Below are positions 37,419 through 48,680 of a DNA stretch of 64,000 nucleotides, in pieces (the first letter of the stretch is position 1; every line of letters begins with the position of its first letter). The notes beneath the pieces are model-generated. The model did no database searches, was not told the DNA's origin, and saw only the letters and a list, made by a program, of their open reading frames with translations. The stretch is from contig NC_066835.1 in the NCBI RefSeq assembly GCF_001640805.2, positions 7,372,227 to 7,436,226 of the forward strand, read 5' to 3'. The position numbers and the translations under genes were made by a program. This DNA is from Lates calcarifer. Lineage: Eukaryota > Chordata > Actinopteri > Centropomidae.

Positions 37419-37521
37419 ATTCAAAAGCGGTGACAGCTCCACCACCACCATGGGCTCGCTGGGTTGCGGTTCCGGTCGTACTGTCACTGTCAGGATCTTG
37501 GAGTTGATCACCACAGGGGGA
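37419..37521 (-). CDS. adgrb2: adgrb2 exon: GAIN subdomain B, beta-strand segment
   Basis: The exon has 103 nt, entering in phase 2 and leaving in phase 0. It encodes 'NPPVVINSKILTVTVRPEPQ' and 'PSEPMVVVELSPLLN'. The strings V-I-N-S-K-I-L-T-V-T-V-R-P and V-E-L-S are the family beta strands. Splice sites are CTATAG and GTAAGT. Its last codon, Asn, is followed by Gly-Thr from the next exon, so an N-G-T glycosylation sequon is built across the splice junction. Confidence 0.94.
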
Positions 37522-38456
37522 CTATAGAGATTCAAACGCACACAAAAGAGTGGTATTTTTAGAGAATCGTACTGCACTTTCAACTTTGATTTAAATTATT
37601 TGCCTGATTTTTAATAATTATATTTTAAAAAAACCCTAACAAACTATCCTAAAAATATACCCACACTCACAGAAACAGACACACCAGGTTTTTGAAGTGT
37701 GTCTGCAGAAATAAATAACTACATAAATAAATAAACATATAAATAAAAAGCTGATGAGGAAGGGAGAAAGCTAAAGAGAGTGTCTAAGTAAAAACAGAGC
37801 ACTGGACCTATTAGCATTCAACAGAGCTACAGGGAGAAAGGGGTTTTAACAGATCCAGCTCATCCACAACCAAGAGCACTGACCTGAATAAAAGGGCCCA
37901 GGGCAAGCACAAACACCATATCACAGTGGCCTTTTGACAACCTCCTGATTTCTCCCAACTTCTATTTTTGTGAGTTTTATGCAAGTTTCAGGACCCATTA
38001 AGCCTGCACCCATTCGAGGCCCACTGTACACTTCCAAAAATACACTGACAATGCAAAAGAAAGGCAGGGACATCTAGGGAAATGTACTTTTTTGGAGATG
38101 CAAGACATTTGTCTGATAACTAAGCAGACACAAGGAGAGGAGGGAAGCAACAGAGACATTATAAGAGAGAAGACAGATGGAGAATTGGAGGTTGGAATTA
38201 GATAGGGAGGAATGAAGCGACAGAAGAAAGGGCACAGAAATAGAAAGGTAGTGAGAATGGAAACTAAAAAAACTAAATAAAAGGGACTACACAGGAGATG
38301 AAAAGTTGTCCCAGAAAGTATTAAAAAAGAGATGCGGAAAGGTAAAAGAAAGGACAGGAAAAGGAGAAGGAGAGCTATTGTTTGGTTGTAGTTATAGCTA
38401 TAGATGCTTTACAAATGAGGAATAATTAGACATGGGATGGCATTAGAAGTACTCAC
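37522..38456. other. adgrb2 intron between two distal GAIN exons
   Basis: 935-nt purine-rich intron with no recognised repeat element or exon. Confidence 0.8.
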
Positions 38457-38544
38457 TTTGGCTCAGGTAAGATGACGCCCAATGTCCGGTACAAGATGGC
38501 TCCAATGACATAGTACATTGTAGACTCTGAATCCGCCTCTGTTT
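38457..38544 (-). CDS. adgrb2: adgrb2 exon: GAIN subdomain B, YYVIGAILYRTLG segment
   Basis: The exon has 88 nt, entering in phase 1 and leaving in phase 2. It encodes 'ETEADSESTMYYVIGAILYR' and 'TLGVILPEP' plus two bases of the next codon. The acidic start followed by the Y-V-I-G-A-x-L-Y-R-x-L-G beta strand is conserved in BAI receptors. Splice sites are GTTTCAG and GTGAGT. Its small size and split codons hid it from ordinary open-frame detection. Confidence 0.92.
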
Positions 38545-38947
38545 CTGAAACACAGACAATGTTGCAAGTGATCAGCCCAAACAGATTAAAAAAAAGTTTG
38601 CCTCAGACATTTTCCAAATCAAATATCTATCTGTCACCCATCCATTCATATTTTCTGCCTGTATCTGTTTGATCCTGTGCACAGGCACAAGTTTCTTTGA
38701 ACAAAAAGGACAGCTTTACATATGATTCACCAAGTCCCATTTCTAATTTTTAGCTAAAAGACAAAGAAAAGGTTTTGTTCATTTAATTCCTGTGAAGCAC
38801 AGACAGGTCATTGCAGAATTAGACACTGTACAGTAATTAGTAAAGACTGTACAAAAGAAATTAATATTTAACATGGCACATTAAAATTATCTGCTGGGAA
38901 ACTGAGAAAGATGGAGAAATCTAGGAAGTGGACAGTCTGGCATAAAT

Positions 38948-38975
38948 TAACAACAACAACAACAACAACAAAAAA
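38948..38975. repeat. (AAC)n simple repeat
   Basis: About seven AAC units followed by an A run. Confidence 0.95.
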
Positions 38976-40779
38976 CTTCTCCAGACACTATTAGCCTGCT
39001 AATCTGCTATTTAAACTGTAGGCTGGAGTGATGATATTTGTGATCAAATTTGAGCTAACCTGCACTGACAACTAAATTTGATATAAATTCAGTAAATATA
39101 AAACATCTATTAGCTGCTAAAGCAAACAAGCACAGATTTCACCTGTATCATCAACCTGCAATTCCAGCTCAAGTTCTATTCACTGTTAAGCTGTCGCTGA
39201 CAAATGCTCCGTTGACTGCATCAAAAGCTAGTAAATTGCAGTGCACTCCTGAAATGTATGACAGCTACATATTCCATATTCAGACTAATTATGCATCTGA
39301 GTTGAAAACATACCACTAATGCAGGTGAAAGATCTTGGTGTCATGCTTTGTGTGGGTGGAGATGCTATTTGTGCCAATTTGTACACCTTATAACAGCTAG
39401 TAGCTCACCTATTGCTCAGCTAGACCTAAGACAGGAGTTTCATTTCTGCTTCTATCACTCAAAAGGGCAATTAACTTCAGGAAAATAAAGTCAAGCAAGT
39501 CAAGTAAAGTCAAGTAAAATGTTCCAGTATTCCTCTCTGGACAATGTCCTTCACTCTCTCACTCTTTCCCCTTGTTTCAAATCCCTTTTCTTTCTTTCCT
39601 CTTCCTCAGTGCCCCTCTCCTCACCCTCTGGTGTTGTTGCCATTATCCAACCCACTTCTCAACTTTTCCACCCTTTTCAAACACTCCTTCTTTACAACCC
39701 CACGCCTTCCATCACTCCCCTCCATGTTCTTTTGACAAAAAGAGCAGGGGCTCCCAAGGAGACGTATTGTCCCTCTGTAAATGTCACTTTGTCTCAAGTG
39801 AGGGAAGCAGAAGGAAGCGGAAAGGAAAAGTAAGAGGGAAAGAGTTCATGTTGAGAGATGCCACTCCCTCCTTTGCCCTTTTAGGCTGAGAGAAGCAAGT
39901 GGAGGAGCATCGGCAGAAAGAGTGGGGGAGGAAGAGACAGAGGGGGCTGATGGTATCAGACGTACTGGGTGACTCATCCAAAATCTGTCTGCACTGCTGC
40001 CTAAGAGGTAATACTCAGGAAGAGAGATAGCTATGCAAGACAGATGGGGAGAGAAAGAGGAAGAGACAAAAAGATCTCGACAGTGGGAAAAAAAAGCAAT
40101 TGTGAGACTGTGAGGATCCAAAAAAAAAAACCAGATCAAAGTCAGCATGAGAAAGCCTGTGAGTGTGATGGATCCTAATTGGACAGTGTCTGCAAAGGCA
40201 TGCAAATGAGAAAGTCAGTGTATTGTGGGTAAATGGTAAATCAGTGTGTGAGGGGGCGGCACACCCACTCTTGAAAATGATTAATACCACAAAAATACTT
40301 GGTCACAAAACTCTTAATTTCCCATGAACAGACTTCTCGTCACTCTCTCCTTGCTGAACATCTAAGTGATTGGTGGTCAGATGTAATCCAGCAAAATGGC
40401 AACCCACCAGTCACCATCTGTGAACTTTAATATGTCATTTGTCAGGAAAAGATATGCTTGGAGTTGATGCTAAGCCATAATTTAGGGTTTTAATCAAAGA
40501 TCGAAAGCGCGGTCTAAACAGTTCTATGTGAATTACTCTATTCCTTCCCTCCATGCTTCTTTCTTTCACACTTTTGCTTGTTTTTCACATCTTTTGTACA
40601 CACCACAGATGACTGAGGAAATAAAACCGCTGTAGAATAGCATTTCTTTTTTGGCCAGTTGAACAGGCTGACAGGATAATATACTCAAGTTCTTAAATGT
40701 GAATTGAACTGCTACCTTAGGGTCAGCAAAATTTCTTTCAATTCTGTTTTCAGCTAATTCTAAACCAATCAAGGTGTTG

Positions 40780-41175
40780 AAGAGTTTGACAGTTTTGGGA
40801 AATAAGCCTATTTGCCTCTTCTTGCAAAGAGGCAGACTACAAGATTGATAGCACTAAATGTGAACCTGGAGCCAAGAGGTGATTTGCTTGGCTAAACAGG
40901 AAGCAGGGGTAAATGGTTAGCCTGTCTTTGTCAAAAGTTCAGAAATACACGTCCCAACACCCTAAATCTCCCTGATTAACACACACATCTATTATAGAAA
41001 AAGAAATGTAAAAATGACAAACTGCAGTTTTATAGGCTAGGCTAGGCTATACTATCCCTTTCCTGGTCACAGCTCTGTACTTAACGCACAGACAAGAGAA
41101 GTATCAATCTTCTTATTTCACTCTCATCAGCAGAGCCAATATGTGTACTATTTCCAAAAATGTCAAACTATTCCT
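40780..41175 (+). mobile_element. MITE-like element with long terminal inverted repeats
   Basis: The left end AGTTTGACAGTTTTGGGAAA runs to AAGATTGATA (40,780-40,843). The right end (41,110-41,175) starts with TATCAATCTTCTTATTTC and finishes TTTCCAAAAATGTCAAACTA. The two ends are imperfect inverse complements over about 65 bases. The middle has GCTAAACAGGAAGCAGGGG and AACACACACATCTATTATA. No coding capacity; probably a non-autonomous DNA transposon of a family common in percomorph fish. The superfamily is not determined. Confidence 0.7.
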
Positions 41176-43421
41176 ACTGAGGACATATAACTTTTGTTTT
41201 GGCACCAGTTCTCAACCCACAAAGTTTAATTTCCAGCTCATTGGTGATAATTCGAACCTCAATACAGTACCAGTTAAAAACTGAAAATAAGGAAGTCAGT
41301 CTTAAACATATTATTAGAGAGAAGAGCTCTTGTGTATTGGGTTCTTACTCTTAATATTCCAAGGTTAATGGTGCATAGCCATGTGCATGTACAAACAATG
41401 GTGTATTTGAAATATGAAGTCATTGCTGGCTTGTATGTTTGGATATATGTGTGCGCAAAGCTGCAAGACAGAGTGTGGCTGTCCGTATGTGTGTTTGTGA
41501 GAGAAAGAGAGAGACAGTGGAGGGAGGGAGGGAGTTTGTCACCTCGAAAATCGGTGAAGAATAGTCCTAGCGTCTGCCCAGTGAAGCGATTCATGAACCT
41601 ATCAATTGACTGTGCGTATGTGCGCCTTTGTGCACACATGCACACACAAAGGTGCCAATGGGCCTTTATGAGCATGTTTAAGCTGTCCATCTGAGATAGA
41701 CTTTCATTATGGGGTAAATGAACCAAACAAACTGATAGCAATCAACTGAAGACCTCAACTCATGGACTGCCAATGGGAAAAGGCAGAGTTCCCACAGGGG
41801 GCAAGGAGTACTAATAATTTCCTAACTCATAAGGCTATATGCAGTTTTGGATGAAACAATTTACCAAATAGCATATGCTAAAATGGCAATGGCATGTCCT
41901 GAATATCATATGAGAGAATGGCAGTGTAAATGTGATGCAGGCGGTCACTTTTATTGCACAACAAGCACTGCGAGAGACAAAACATTCACCACCACAGACT
42001 ATGAGAATAATGGACGAAAAAAACGGAGGAATGAAAAGCAGTAACATAAAACAGAGCGACATCTTGAATGGATAATAAGACAGAAGAAAATATCGCATTG
42101 CAGTAGCATTAAACAAGCTCTGGTTAACACCCCTTTGTCTCCAGTTGCAGCCTGAAATTCATCCTTTGAGATATCAGAATTTGCTGTTCCATTAAATGTG
42201 GGAAAAAACGGCTTGAACAAAACAACTCACAGACAACTCATAAACAGGTTCTGTTACATAAAAGCAAGGTGTATGGTTAGATGGTAGAATAAGGATATTA
42301 GAGCATGCATAATAAAGAGACAGAGAGAGTAGGTGAGTTGAGGTGAGGCGCCCTGAGGTTAGCATACAGGATGTCTTGAACGCCAATCAAAGAGGTTCAG
42401 TGTCATCAGTGCGAGTTAGAGGTCAGAGACAGCTCTGCTCTCTCAGCCTGCAGCCTCTCTGAACTTTAATTTGGGGAGGGGACGGGGTGCCAGACAGGAA
42501 GTCTGCCAGTATAATTTCCTGTGAGATGTGACCTTTGCCTTGGTTGGTAGTGGATCGCATCTGCCACAGTAATTCCCTTATCTAATATATACCACTTTTT
42601 CCCCACTCTTTTCATTCCCTTTGTTTTCCATCCACTACTTTAGCTCCTGTGCTTTCTGATACCTTCTTTCTCTTTATATTCGCCTCTCTTATTTCTTTGT
42701 GTTGTGTTTGGATGATCACTTTTCTTGTTTCTTGGCTTTACTTGAGACCACAAGTAAAGAATTCACAGCAGTTAAGACTAAAAGCAGTTAACTTTCTTGT
42801 GTTGCTAAAAGCGAAGAGACATCTTTCAGAATTGTATGAGGACTCGATGCTCTCAAGGGAATGCAACAGACTTCTTCACAGATGAAAGACCTGCATCTTC
42901 TTGAGAAGCCCTCCAGGGCCTCTTTAAAGTTGGAATCCTTCTCAGCATTACCCGTCAATGTCCTTGAAAAGCCTTCCATGAGACACACGTCTAAGTGTGA
43001 GAATTCACACTGGGATAACTCTTCTTGGTGAGCTGCCTGACCTTGGCTAAAGAGTGCTGAGTGGGGTGATAACAGGTCCTCCTTCATCTAAGGTTGAAGA
43101 CTGCCACTGAGTATGACAAATAAAACAGGTCCAAATCATGGTTGTAAGCGCAGTGCACAAACCTGACTGACCTTTAGTATTGCTGTTTGCCACCTGTTTC
43201 AACCCTTTTCAGTGATGACCTCAGTTCTTGGACCCTGGTATACCTGCTTGCAGGTCTAGTTGATAATTGTTTCTAGAAAAACCCTAGAGAACAATTACAA
43301 CTCATCTTGTGTTTACTGTATGTACATGGACTGGACCTTAACTTCCAACACTGGGAGTAGTACCAAAAAGCCCAGACTTTAAACAAACCCTGTGCATGGA
43401 TATCTGTCTTAGTTCTACTAC

Positions 43422-43568
43422 CTTCTGTAGGGACGGTGAAGACCTCTTTAGGGATGTAGAGCTTGTCCTCTGCTGTTCTGGCCCAGTCCTTCATCCCTCT
43501 CCGGCCCTTCATGGGGAAGTTGATATCACTGGAAACTGCTGACACGGGCTCTCGCTGGATTGTTATCA
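43422..43568 (-). CDS. adgrb2: adgrb2 exon: GAIN domain, [11 protein letters not shown] segment
   Basis: The exon has 147 nt, phase 1 at both ends. It encodes '[20 protein letters not shown]', '[19 protein letters not shown]' and '[10 protein letters not shown]'. The string [11 protein letters not shown] is one of the best pointers to ADGRB2. Splice sites are TATCCAG and GTAGTA. It is followed by a 4.9-kb intron before the next exon. The predicted protein passes from [10 protein letters not shown] to the acidic ETEADSES with no proline/glycine-rich linker, which I recall being present in mammalian BAI2. Confidence 0.94.
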
Positions 43569-43961
43569 CTGGATAAACAAGAGATACCCAAATGACTTGA
43601 AACTCACTGCACTACAAAATTGGCAAAGAAACAAATAACACTGGTTAAGGATAGAATAGATGAGGTGAGCCAAAACAATGAAAGCAACAGTGCATAAAAA
43701 TGCCCATTTTAAAAAGTCACTGAGTCATGTTTCGTTTTAAAGTTCATAAATGAGGTAGGACACAAACAAGGATGTCTTTTGGCCTAAGAAGTCACACTGG
43801 ATAAATTGCTTTGTTTATGATATGACAAGGGTTGGGGATAAGAATTCATGCCCAAATTCTGACCTTATTTCTATAAAATATCTAAGTAAGTGAATGTCTT
43901 TAATGGTTGATGTTGGTGTTAAATAATCCGTATCCATCGCACCATGTCACCTGACACTTAC
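43569..43961. other. adgrb2 intron within the GAIN region
   Basis: 393-nt AT-rich intron; nothing else seen. Confidence 0.85.
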
Positions 43962-44070
43962 TGAGGTTGTTTGTAACCACCAGAAAACTCTGAAAAGGCT
44001 TCTGGGCTTCACCGATGAGGTGAATGAAATCCTCTAATATCCTCATCAGCAAAGCGGCACCGGGAGCGAC
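43962..44070 (-). CDS. adgrb2: adgrb2 exon: GAIN domain segment with FIHLIG helix
   Basis: The exon has 109 nt, entering in phase 0 and leaving in phase 1. It encodes '[20 protein letters not shown]', then '[16 protein letters not shown]' plus the first base of a Met codon. The L-x-x-I-L-E-D-F-I-H string is typical of BAI receptors. Splice sites are ATCCACAG and GTAAGT. The exon joins in frame to the next one, giving N-N-L-M-I-T-I-Q, where mammalian BAI2, as I recall it, reads N-L-V-I-S-I-Q. Confidence 0.93.
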
Positions 44071-44580
44071 CTGTGGATGGAGGGATGAATAACAAAGATG
44101 AGCATTGATCATGATGTCATCAGAATCATAATCCATGGCAAACTTTCTATGAGGCATGTCTCACCCATTGCAACATTTTTATTCGTTTCATTATCTAGCC
44201 CACTGATTGTGTTCCAGGGTGGTAAATTGTAACCCACGTGGGATATAATATCATATTTGGATGCTTATTTATTGTGTCCAGATGGCAAGTAAACACACCT
44301 CAACTCAAGGGCATCAAGCTGGGTCACAAACAAAAACACACAAATGTGGAAAGACACGTACACGCACCTAGTATAATTAATAGGTAGCCACTATATTTGG
44401 TAAACAGGTGTGTTTTTATGATTGTAATAATGAAAAGTTGTATGCACACACAGTATTTAACGCACACACACACACACACACTTAGGACACTTGGTAGAGT
44501 AGTAGGTAGCCACTGTTATGGCATAGAGGTGTATAGAGGCACACATACAGCAACACACAAACACACACAGAAGACTTTAC
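44071..44580. other. adgrb2 intron after the 69-nt GAIN exon
   Basis: 510-nt intron with a CA microsatellite at 44,464-44,482 and a CA-rich stretch at 44,540-44,570. Both are UG-rich in the transcript. Confidence 0.85.
44464..44482. repeat. (CA)n microsatellite
   Basis: A short CA run about 100 bases downstream of the donor of the 69-nt exon, UG-rich in the transcript. Confidence 0.9.
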
Positions 44581-44649
44581 CTGGTGAGCGTCCTCCCATT
44601 TCTCTAGATTTTCCATGTCCAACATGTGACTGACTATCTGGAAGAATTT
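44581..44649 (-). CDS. adgrb2: adgrb2 exon: GAIN domain, 23-residue segment
   Basis: The exon has 69 nt, phase 0 at both ends, and encodes 'KFFQIVSHMLDMENLEK' and 'WEDAHQ'. It continues the GAIN helical subdomain; the F-F-Q-I-V-S, E-N-x-E-K-W and D-A-x-Q strings match the family. Splice sites are GTGTCTAG and GTAAAG. The intron just downstream of the donor is UG-rich. The exon was too short to show up as an open frame of its own. Confidence 0.92.
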
Positions 44650-45045
44650 CTAGACACAAGATGATGCAGTTGTTAATGCAGCAGATCCATCACACAAAAG
44701 TGTTAGGCATTGTCCCCTATTATGTATCTACACTGAACCCACCAACCACTACTGCTGCGACAATTCTGCAATTTATTCTCTGTCAAGTTTAGTACAGTAG
44801 TCTTCTGTACATAGGCATATTGAAAAAAAGGTCTGTCAATTGACTGAGACAGGAGCAGTTTGCAGAGAAAAACATTGCTAAAAATCCCCTTTGAGGCAGC
44901 TGTAGTTCATTGTTATGCACATCCTCTACAGTAAAAAGCAGGGCTTCTACATTGAATAGATTTGCAGGTGTATCTGTGTGTGAGACTGTATTTTATCACT
45001 GCATCATTTTTTGGGATTTGAGAGGGTCTCAGTGGCTCTGCCTAC
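44650..45045. other. adgrb2 intron within the GAIN region
   Basis: 396-nt intron; no repeat or exon recognised. Confidence 0.85.
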
Positions 45046-45240
45046 CTGCACGTCGTCGGGAGCTGGGATGTAGGTTGCTCTTTTGAAGGTGTCCGTCACA
45101 TTTCGCAGGATCTCCGTGGAAAAGAGAAGGTCGCCACTGTAGTAGCTCCTCCTCTGCAAGAGCTCCAGGAGACTCCTTACGATCTGAGACATGCCCTCCC
45201 CAGCCAGGGTCCTCTGACCCTTCGCGAGATGCTCTCGTAA
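45046..45240 (-). CDS. adgrb2: adgrb2 exon: GAIN domain, helical subdomain A
   Basis: This is the longest exon in the window: 195 nt, phase 0 at both ends, 65 residues. It reads '[19 protein letters not shown]', '[20 protein letters not shown]', '[18 protein letters not shown]' and 'IPAPDDVQ'. The REHLAKGQR string and Y-S-G-D-L-L are hallmarks of the BAI GAIN region. N-V-T is an N-glycosylation sequon. Splice sites are CATTGCAG and GTAGGC. Being in-frame and symmetric it could be skipped without a frameshift, though that would remove much of the helical subdomain. Confidence 0.95.
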
Positions 45241-45673
45241 CTGCAATGTGTACAGAGGGAGAGAGAGAGATTGCCACATGACACTGAGAAAAGCTGAGGG
45301 TTTCACCACCACTGGGTACAGTCAAAGTGATTAAATGCGTACCCACTGGCACTTATTGTAGATAACTTCTTATTCTAAATATGTAGCTGGCAAAAATGTC
45401 AGAAACAGCAAGACCAAACAAACCAAAGATCATGTTTTTTTCCAAAGCAATCACAGGAATGTTTTGGATGGGAGCTGAGGGGGATGTTTCAAGACAGGAG
45501 TATATATGTATATGGTTGGATTTTTTTTTTTCTTTTTGTGCTTGTGCTTAAAATAGGCAAGCAAAAGGAGGCCTAGCAGCACTCTCAGGCAGAAATTGGT
45601 TTCTCATCACTTCAGAGAAAAAGATACAGAAAGCAACACTGTGTATGTGAAATGCAGAGAGGGGGGTAAAGAA

Positions 45674-45718
<45 letters not shown>

Positions 45719-46309
45719 TGGAAGAGCAGAAGATAACAGCAATCACAGAAAATTAATTATTGACTCCTGGTGTTAATGAAAGGTTGGAACAGAAGCTAAC
45801 AGTGCAATCAGCTCCGTCATGCACAATCCCTGACCCCCATCTCCATCCACCATCATCGAGAGATGGAAAAGGTTGAAGTTCACAGAGCAGGAAAACAGTC
45901 TGGCTGATGAACACATTCATTAGCTATGTTCATTAATTGATAAGTATGAGCACAAAGCTCTGGAAAAGCTAATTAGAGATACCGGCAAGCCTTGAGTAAA
46001 GAAACTCCTCTATTTTGAGTAAACTTTTTAAAAAAGAAAGTTGAGCAGAGGTACGCATTGGGGGGCGGGGGGGGATTGAGGCAGAGAATAGCTTTTGAAA
46101 ACAAGCAGAGCCTTCACTCATAAACACACTAATGAGATAGACAAGTTAAATGAAGGTGAGTTAGAGGGTGATGCTGCAACTACCTGGCTCAAATAATGTA
46201 ATCTAGAAGAATAAATGCTTTGTTTATGTTTGCTGAAGGTAATGGAAAGTATAATTTGTGGAAAGAGTTTCTGAGTTTGTGAGAACTGATTTGTCAAAAG
46301 GGAACTTAC
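45241..46309. other. adgrb2 intron between HRM and GAIN exons
   Basis: 1,069-nt intron holding a (GA)n microsatellite (45,676-45,716) and two adjacent G runs (46,060-46,075). The part at 45,770-46,010 is repeat-free and has several ATTA motifs. Confidence 0.8.
45676..45716. repeat. (GA)20 microsatellite
   Basis: An uninterrupted GA run; the transcript strand is CT-rich. It lies about 560 bases upstream of the 195-nt GAIN exon acceptor... on the gene-sense axis it is inside the preceding intron, away from either splice site. Confidence 0.96.
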
Positions 46310-46416
46310 AGATAAATGTAAATATCTATATTCAAGTGAGACGCATCTGGCGAAGCTCGGAGGACCCCAGAAAGCAACTCCATTATTGTCCAGCATGCAA
46401 CGACGACTAGCAGATC
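46310..46416 (-). CDS. adgrb2: adgrb2 exon: HRM domain, second half
   Basis: The exon has 107 nt, entering in phase 1 and leaving in phase 0. It encodes '[18 protein letters not shown]', then '[18 protein letters not shown]'. The S-x-R-R-C, G-V-A-F-W and P-S-F-A-R-C strings complete the four-cysteine HRM domain. The acceptor is CCTTTAG and the donor GTAAGT. The final residues lead into the helical subdomain of the GAIN domain in the next exon. Confidence 0.93.
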
Positions 46417-48578
46417 CTAAAGGAGATGAGAGAGACACAAACACATAATATGGAATTCAGCAAATTTAGAAGTGAAAACTGCCCAAGGACCTATCATTAT
46501 CTACAGCGCTATTGGTGTCTGCACTGCAGGCTGTTGTGCTGTGCAACAGTATAACCTACAATAAAAATACTACTGCCACAAAACACAAAAATGTCTTGTT
46601 TGAATTCTGAAACCAAGAGGTGTATCCATTTACCATAAAGTCAGGGTAAAACACAGGGTGTCTGCTCAATGAATTTTAATAGATACATTACATTACAAAT
46701 GTATTGCCGTCCCACTTATGAAAAAATTTAAACAAAGGTCAAGTCTGTTCATTTTTGGAGTAAAATATTTAAATATATGTAGGATTGTTACAGCCAAGTA
46801 TTTCATTTATAGCAGTCTTTAGCAGCAAACACCTGCTGGCTGTTTTGACCTGACAGATAGGAGATAAACTACTGCCAATGTACTGTACTAGGACAAAACA
46901 TTTTACATGGCCAAATAAATAATCACTTACTAAAATCTGGCTCTGCCTTTTAATTAGTAATAGACTGACATACACAAACTGTAAAGTTTATCTGTTAATT
47001 AAATTTGATGCATTGACTTATCTAGAATATAATGTTCTTTAAGATATAATGTTTCACTGGCAGGCCACCTGATTCAGACAGGCATGTTTTGATGTCTGAG
47101 CCAATGCCATAGATTGGAAGCTGTAGAAACACGCATTTATATTAGAGACATTCTGAACCACTTGTTCTTGGCTTAAGTTATAAAGAAGAAAGTGTCTAAA
47201 AAAATCAAGGTTTGTTCTTGTTTCTGCTTTTGGAAATTAAAAAGAATACATCTGACAGCCTGCTGTTTGAAAAACAGTTTAAATTAGCATTACAGTGATA
47301 ATGAATACACAAATAAGGTTTGACTGCATACAAACAGGACATGTCAGCTGCGCTAATTAAGAAAAGATGCTGGATAATGCACGAGTTGAACATTTTATAA
47401 TGACTGCCTCTGTATATCAAAGCTCAAAATAATACTTAGGCCCGGGCATTTTGATGAGCCTTATACAAATACACAAAATTCAGCACTTAAATCAATCCAA
47501 GTACCCATTTGCTCCAGGCATAGGAGCACTTAGAATTTTGAAACATAGGCAGTAATTAGTAACCCTGATTATAACTTAGTCTGTTCTACAATGTTTCAGA
47601 ATCAGAATCAGAATCAGACTTTATTGCCAAGTAAGTTTGCACATACAAGGAATTTGTCTTGGTATATCGGTGCTAAAGGACAGTTATAGTAAAAGAAAAA
47701 AGTGAAAAGCAAGAACTATATTTACAAGGAACATAAATATATACACAAAGCGCATAAATATACATAATCAAAATGTACAGTGTAATGTGTAGAGTGCAAA
47801 TGTTTGAAGGTGGCAGTGACTGTCCGGATGTGCGTTAATGTAACGCATAGATGTACATTAATGTAAAGTGTAGTAGCAGTTGGGGGGGTGGGGGTGTTTT
47901 CTGTGGTACTAAGGAGAGGATTACTGTGCTTTATTGCACTGTACTTTGTAGAAGTCACTTGATAGATAAACATTAATGCAGTGCATTAGGATTTTTATTA
48001 TTTCTTACTGTAACTGAGTCATTCTTATGTTCCCCAAGCTCTATAAGGCACATAATAGCTCTGTATTTGCTTAAGGAGCTGTTGTGGGAACTGATCAAAG
48101 GGGTTAGTGCTTGGGTTAGGGTTTGGAGATTCTAAAGTTTGTTTTGAAGCCTTGTTCCAATTTAAAAAAGGATGATATTCATGACATATTTTATAAAAAA
48201 TTTTACCCAAAGACAATAGGAGGGTAAATGTTAAATGTTAGAGAACACTTAACTGGGGAACAGTGGATGTTGGGAACTTAGATATGGTCCCACTGTAACT
48301 AGCTGCTATGCTACATACCAAGTGGTAACATACATTCATGGAGCTAACAACTCAGCCAACTCAGCTAGCTCAGCTAACTTGTGTATTTTAGGCTTGCTGG
48401 ACATTTTCTGCTGTCTGCTTATGACTGGTTGGTATCACTGTTGTGTTGTGTAACATCATTATCATTGATCCAAAAAAATTGCTGGCTAATTATAATCACA
48501 AATTTACACAATCTGTGATTACAACATGCTATCACCTAACAGGAAAGCAATAAGCCTATGGAACACAATGCGACTGAC
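46417..48578. other. adgrb2 intron splitting the HRM domain
   Basis: 2,162-nt AT-rich intron. It contains an interspersed repeat at 47,597-47,850 and G runs at 47,882-47,894; otherwise nothing recognised. Confidence 0.8.
47597..47850 (+). repeat. Teleost interspersed repeat (AGAATCAGAATCAG...TTTATTG type)
   Basis: It starts with three ATCAGA units, then CTTTATTGCCAAGTAAGTTT and GCACATACAAGGAATTTG. I recognise this start as a very common fish repeat. The 3' limit is unclear; the AT-rich sequence to about 47,850 with TGTAATGTGTAGAGTGCAAA fits its body. Confidence 0.6.
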
Positions 48579-48680
48579 CAGTGGCATTAGTTGGACATTT
48601 GTTGTAGACAGTTTCTCCAGCTGAGGCTCTCTTCCACGACATAGAGAGGAGGTGCTCATCTTTACATATCTCATGAGGAG
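48579..48680 (-). CDS. adgrb2: adgrb2 exon: hormone-receptor (HRM) domain, first half
   Basis: The exon has 102 nt, phase 1 at both ends, and encodes 'APHEICKDEHLLSMSWKR', 'ASAGETVYNKCPTNATG'. The family pattern E-x-C near the start, W-K-x-x-x-A-G, then N-x-C-P-x-N-A-T-G is clear, and N-A-T is an N-glycosylation sequon. The acceptor is TTCTGCAG; the donor is GTCAGT, the same non-consensus form used by the TSR4 exon. The domain is extracellular and lies between the TSRs and the GAIN domain. It is completed by the next exon. Confidence 0.93.

Larger units (their letters stand above)
38545..43421. other. adgrb2 intron within the GAIN domain region
   Basis: 4,877-nt intron. It holds an AAC simple repeat (38,948-38,975), a MITE-like element (40,780-41,175) and GA-rich stretches. 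The position corresponds to where I recall mammalian BAI2 having a Pro/Gly-rich linker, but I see no exon encoding one here. Confidence 0.75.

Noticed and set aside
41619..41656. Short inverted repeat GCGCCTTTGTG / CACAAAGGTGC
   Set aside because: An 11-base arm with one mismatch within CA/TG-rich sequence; likely chance.
42649..43087. Overlapping open frames on both strands between GAIN exons
   Set aside because: They have Cys- and Ser-rich content but no zinc-finger spacing or other family pattern, and no acceptor/donor pair fitting the adgrb2 phase. I considered a missing linker exon and a retrogene and found support for neither.
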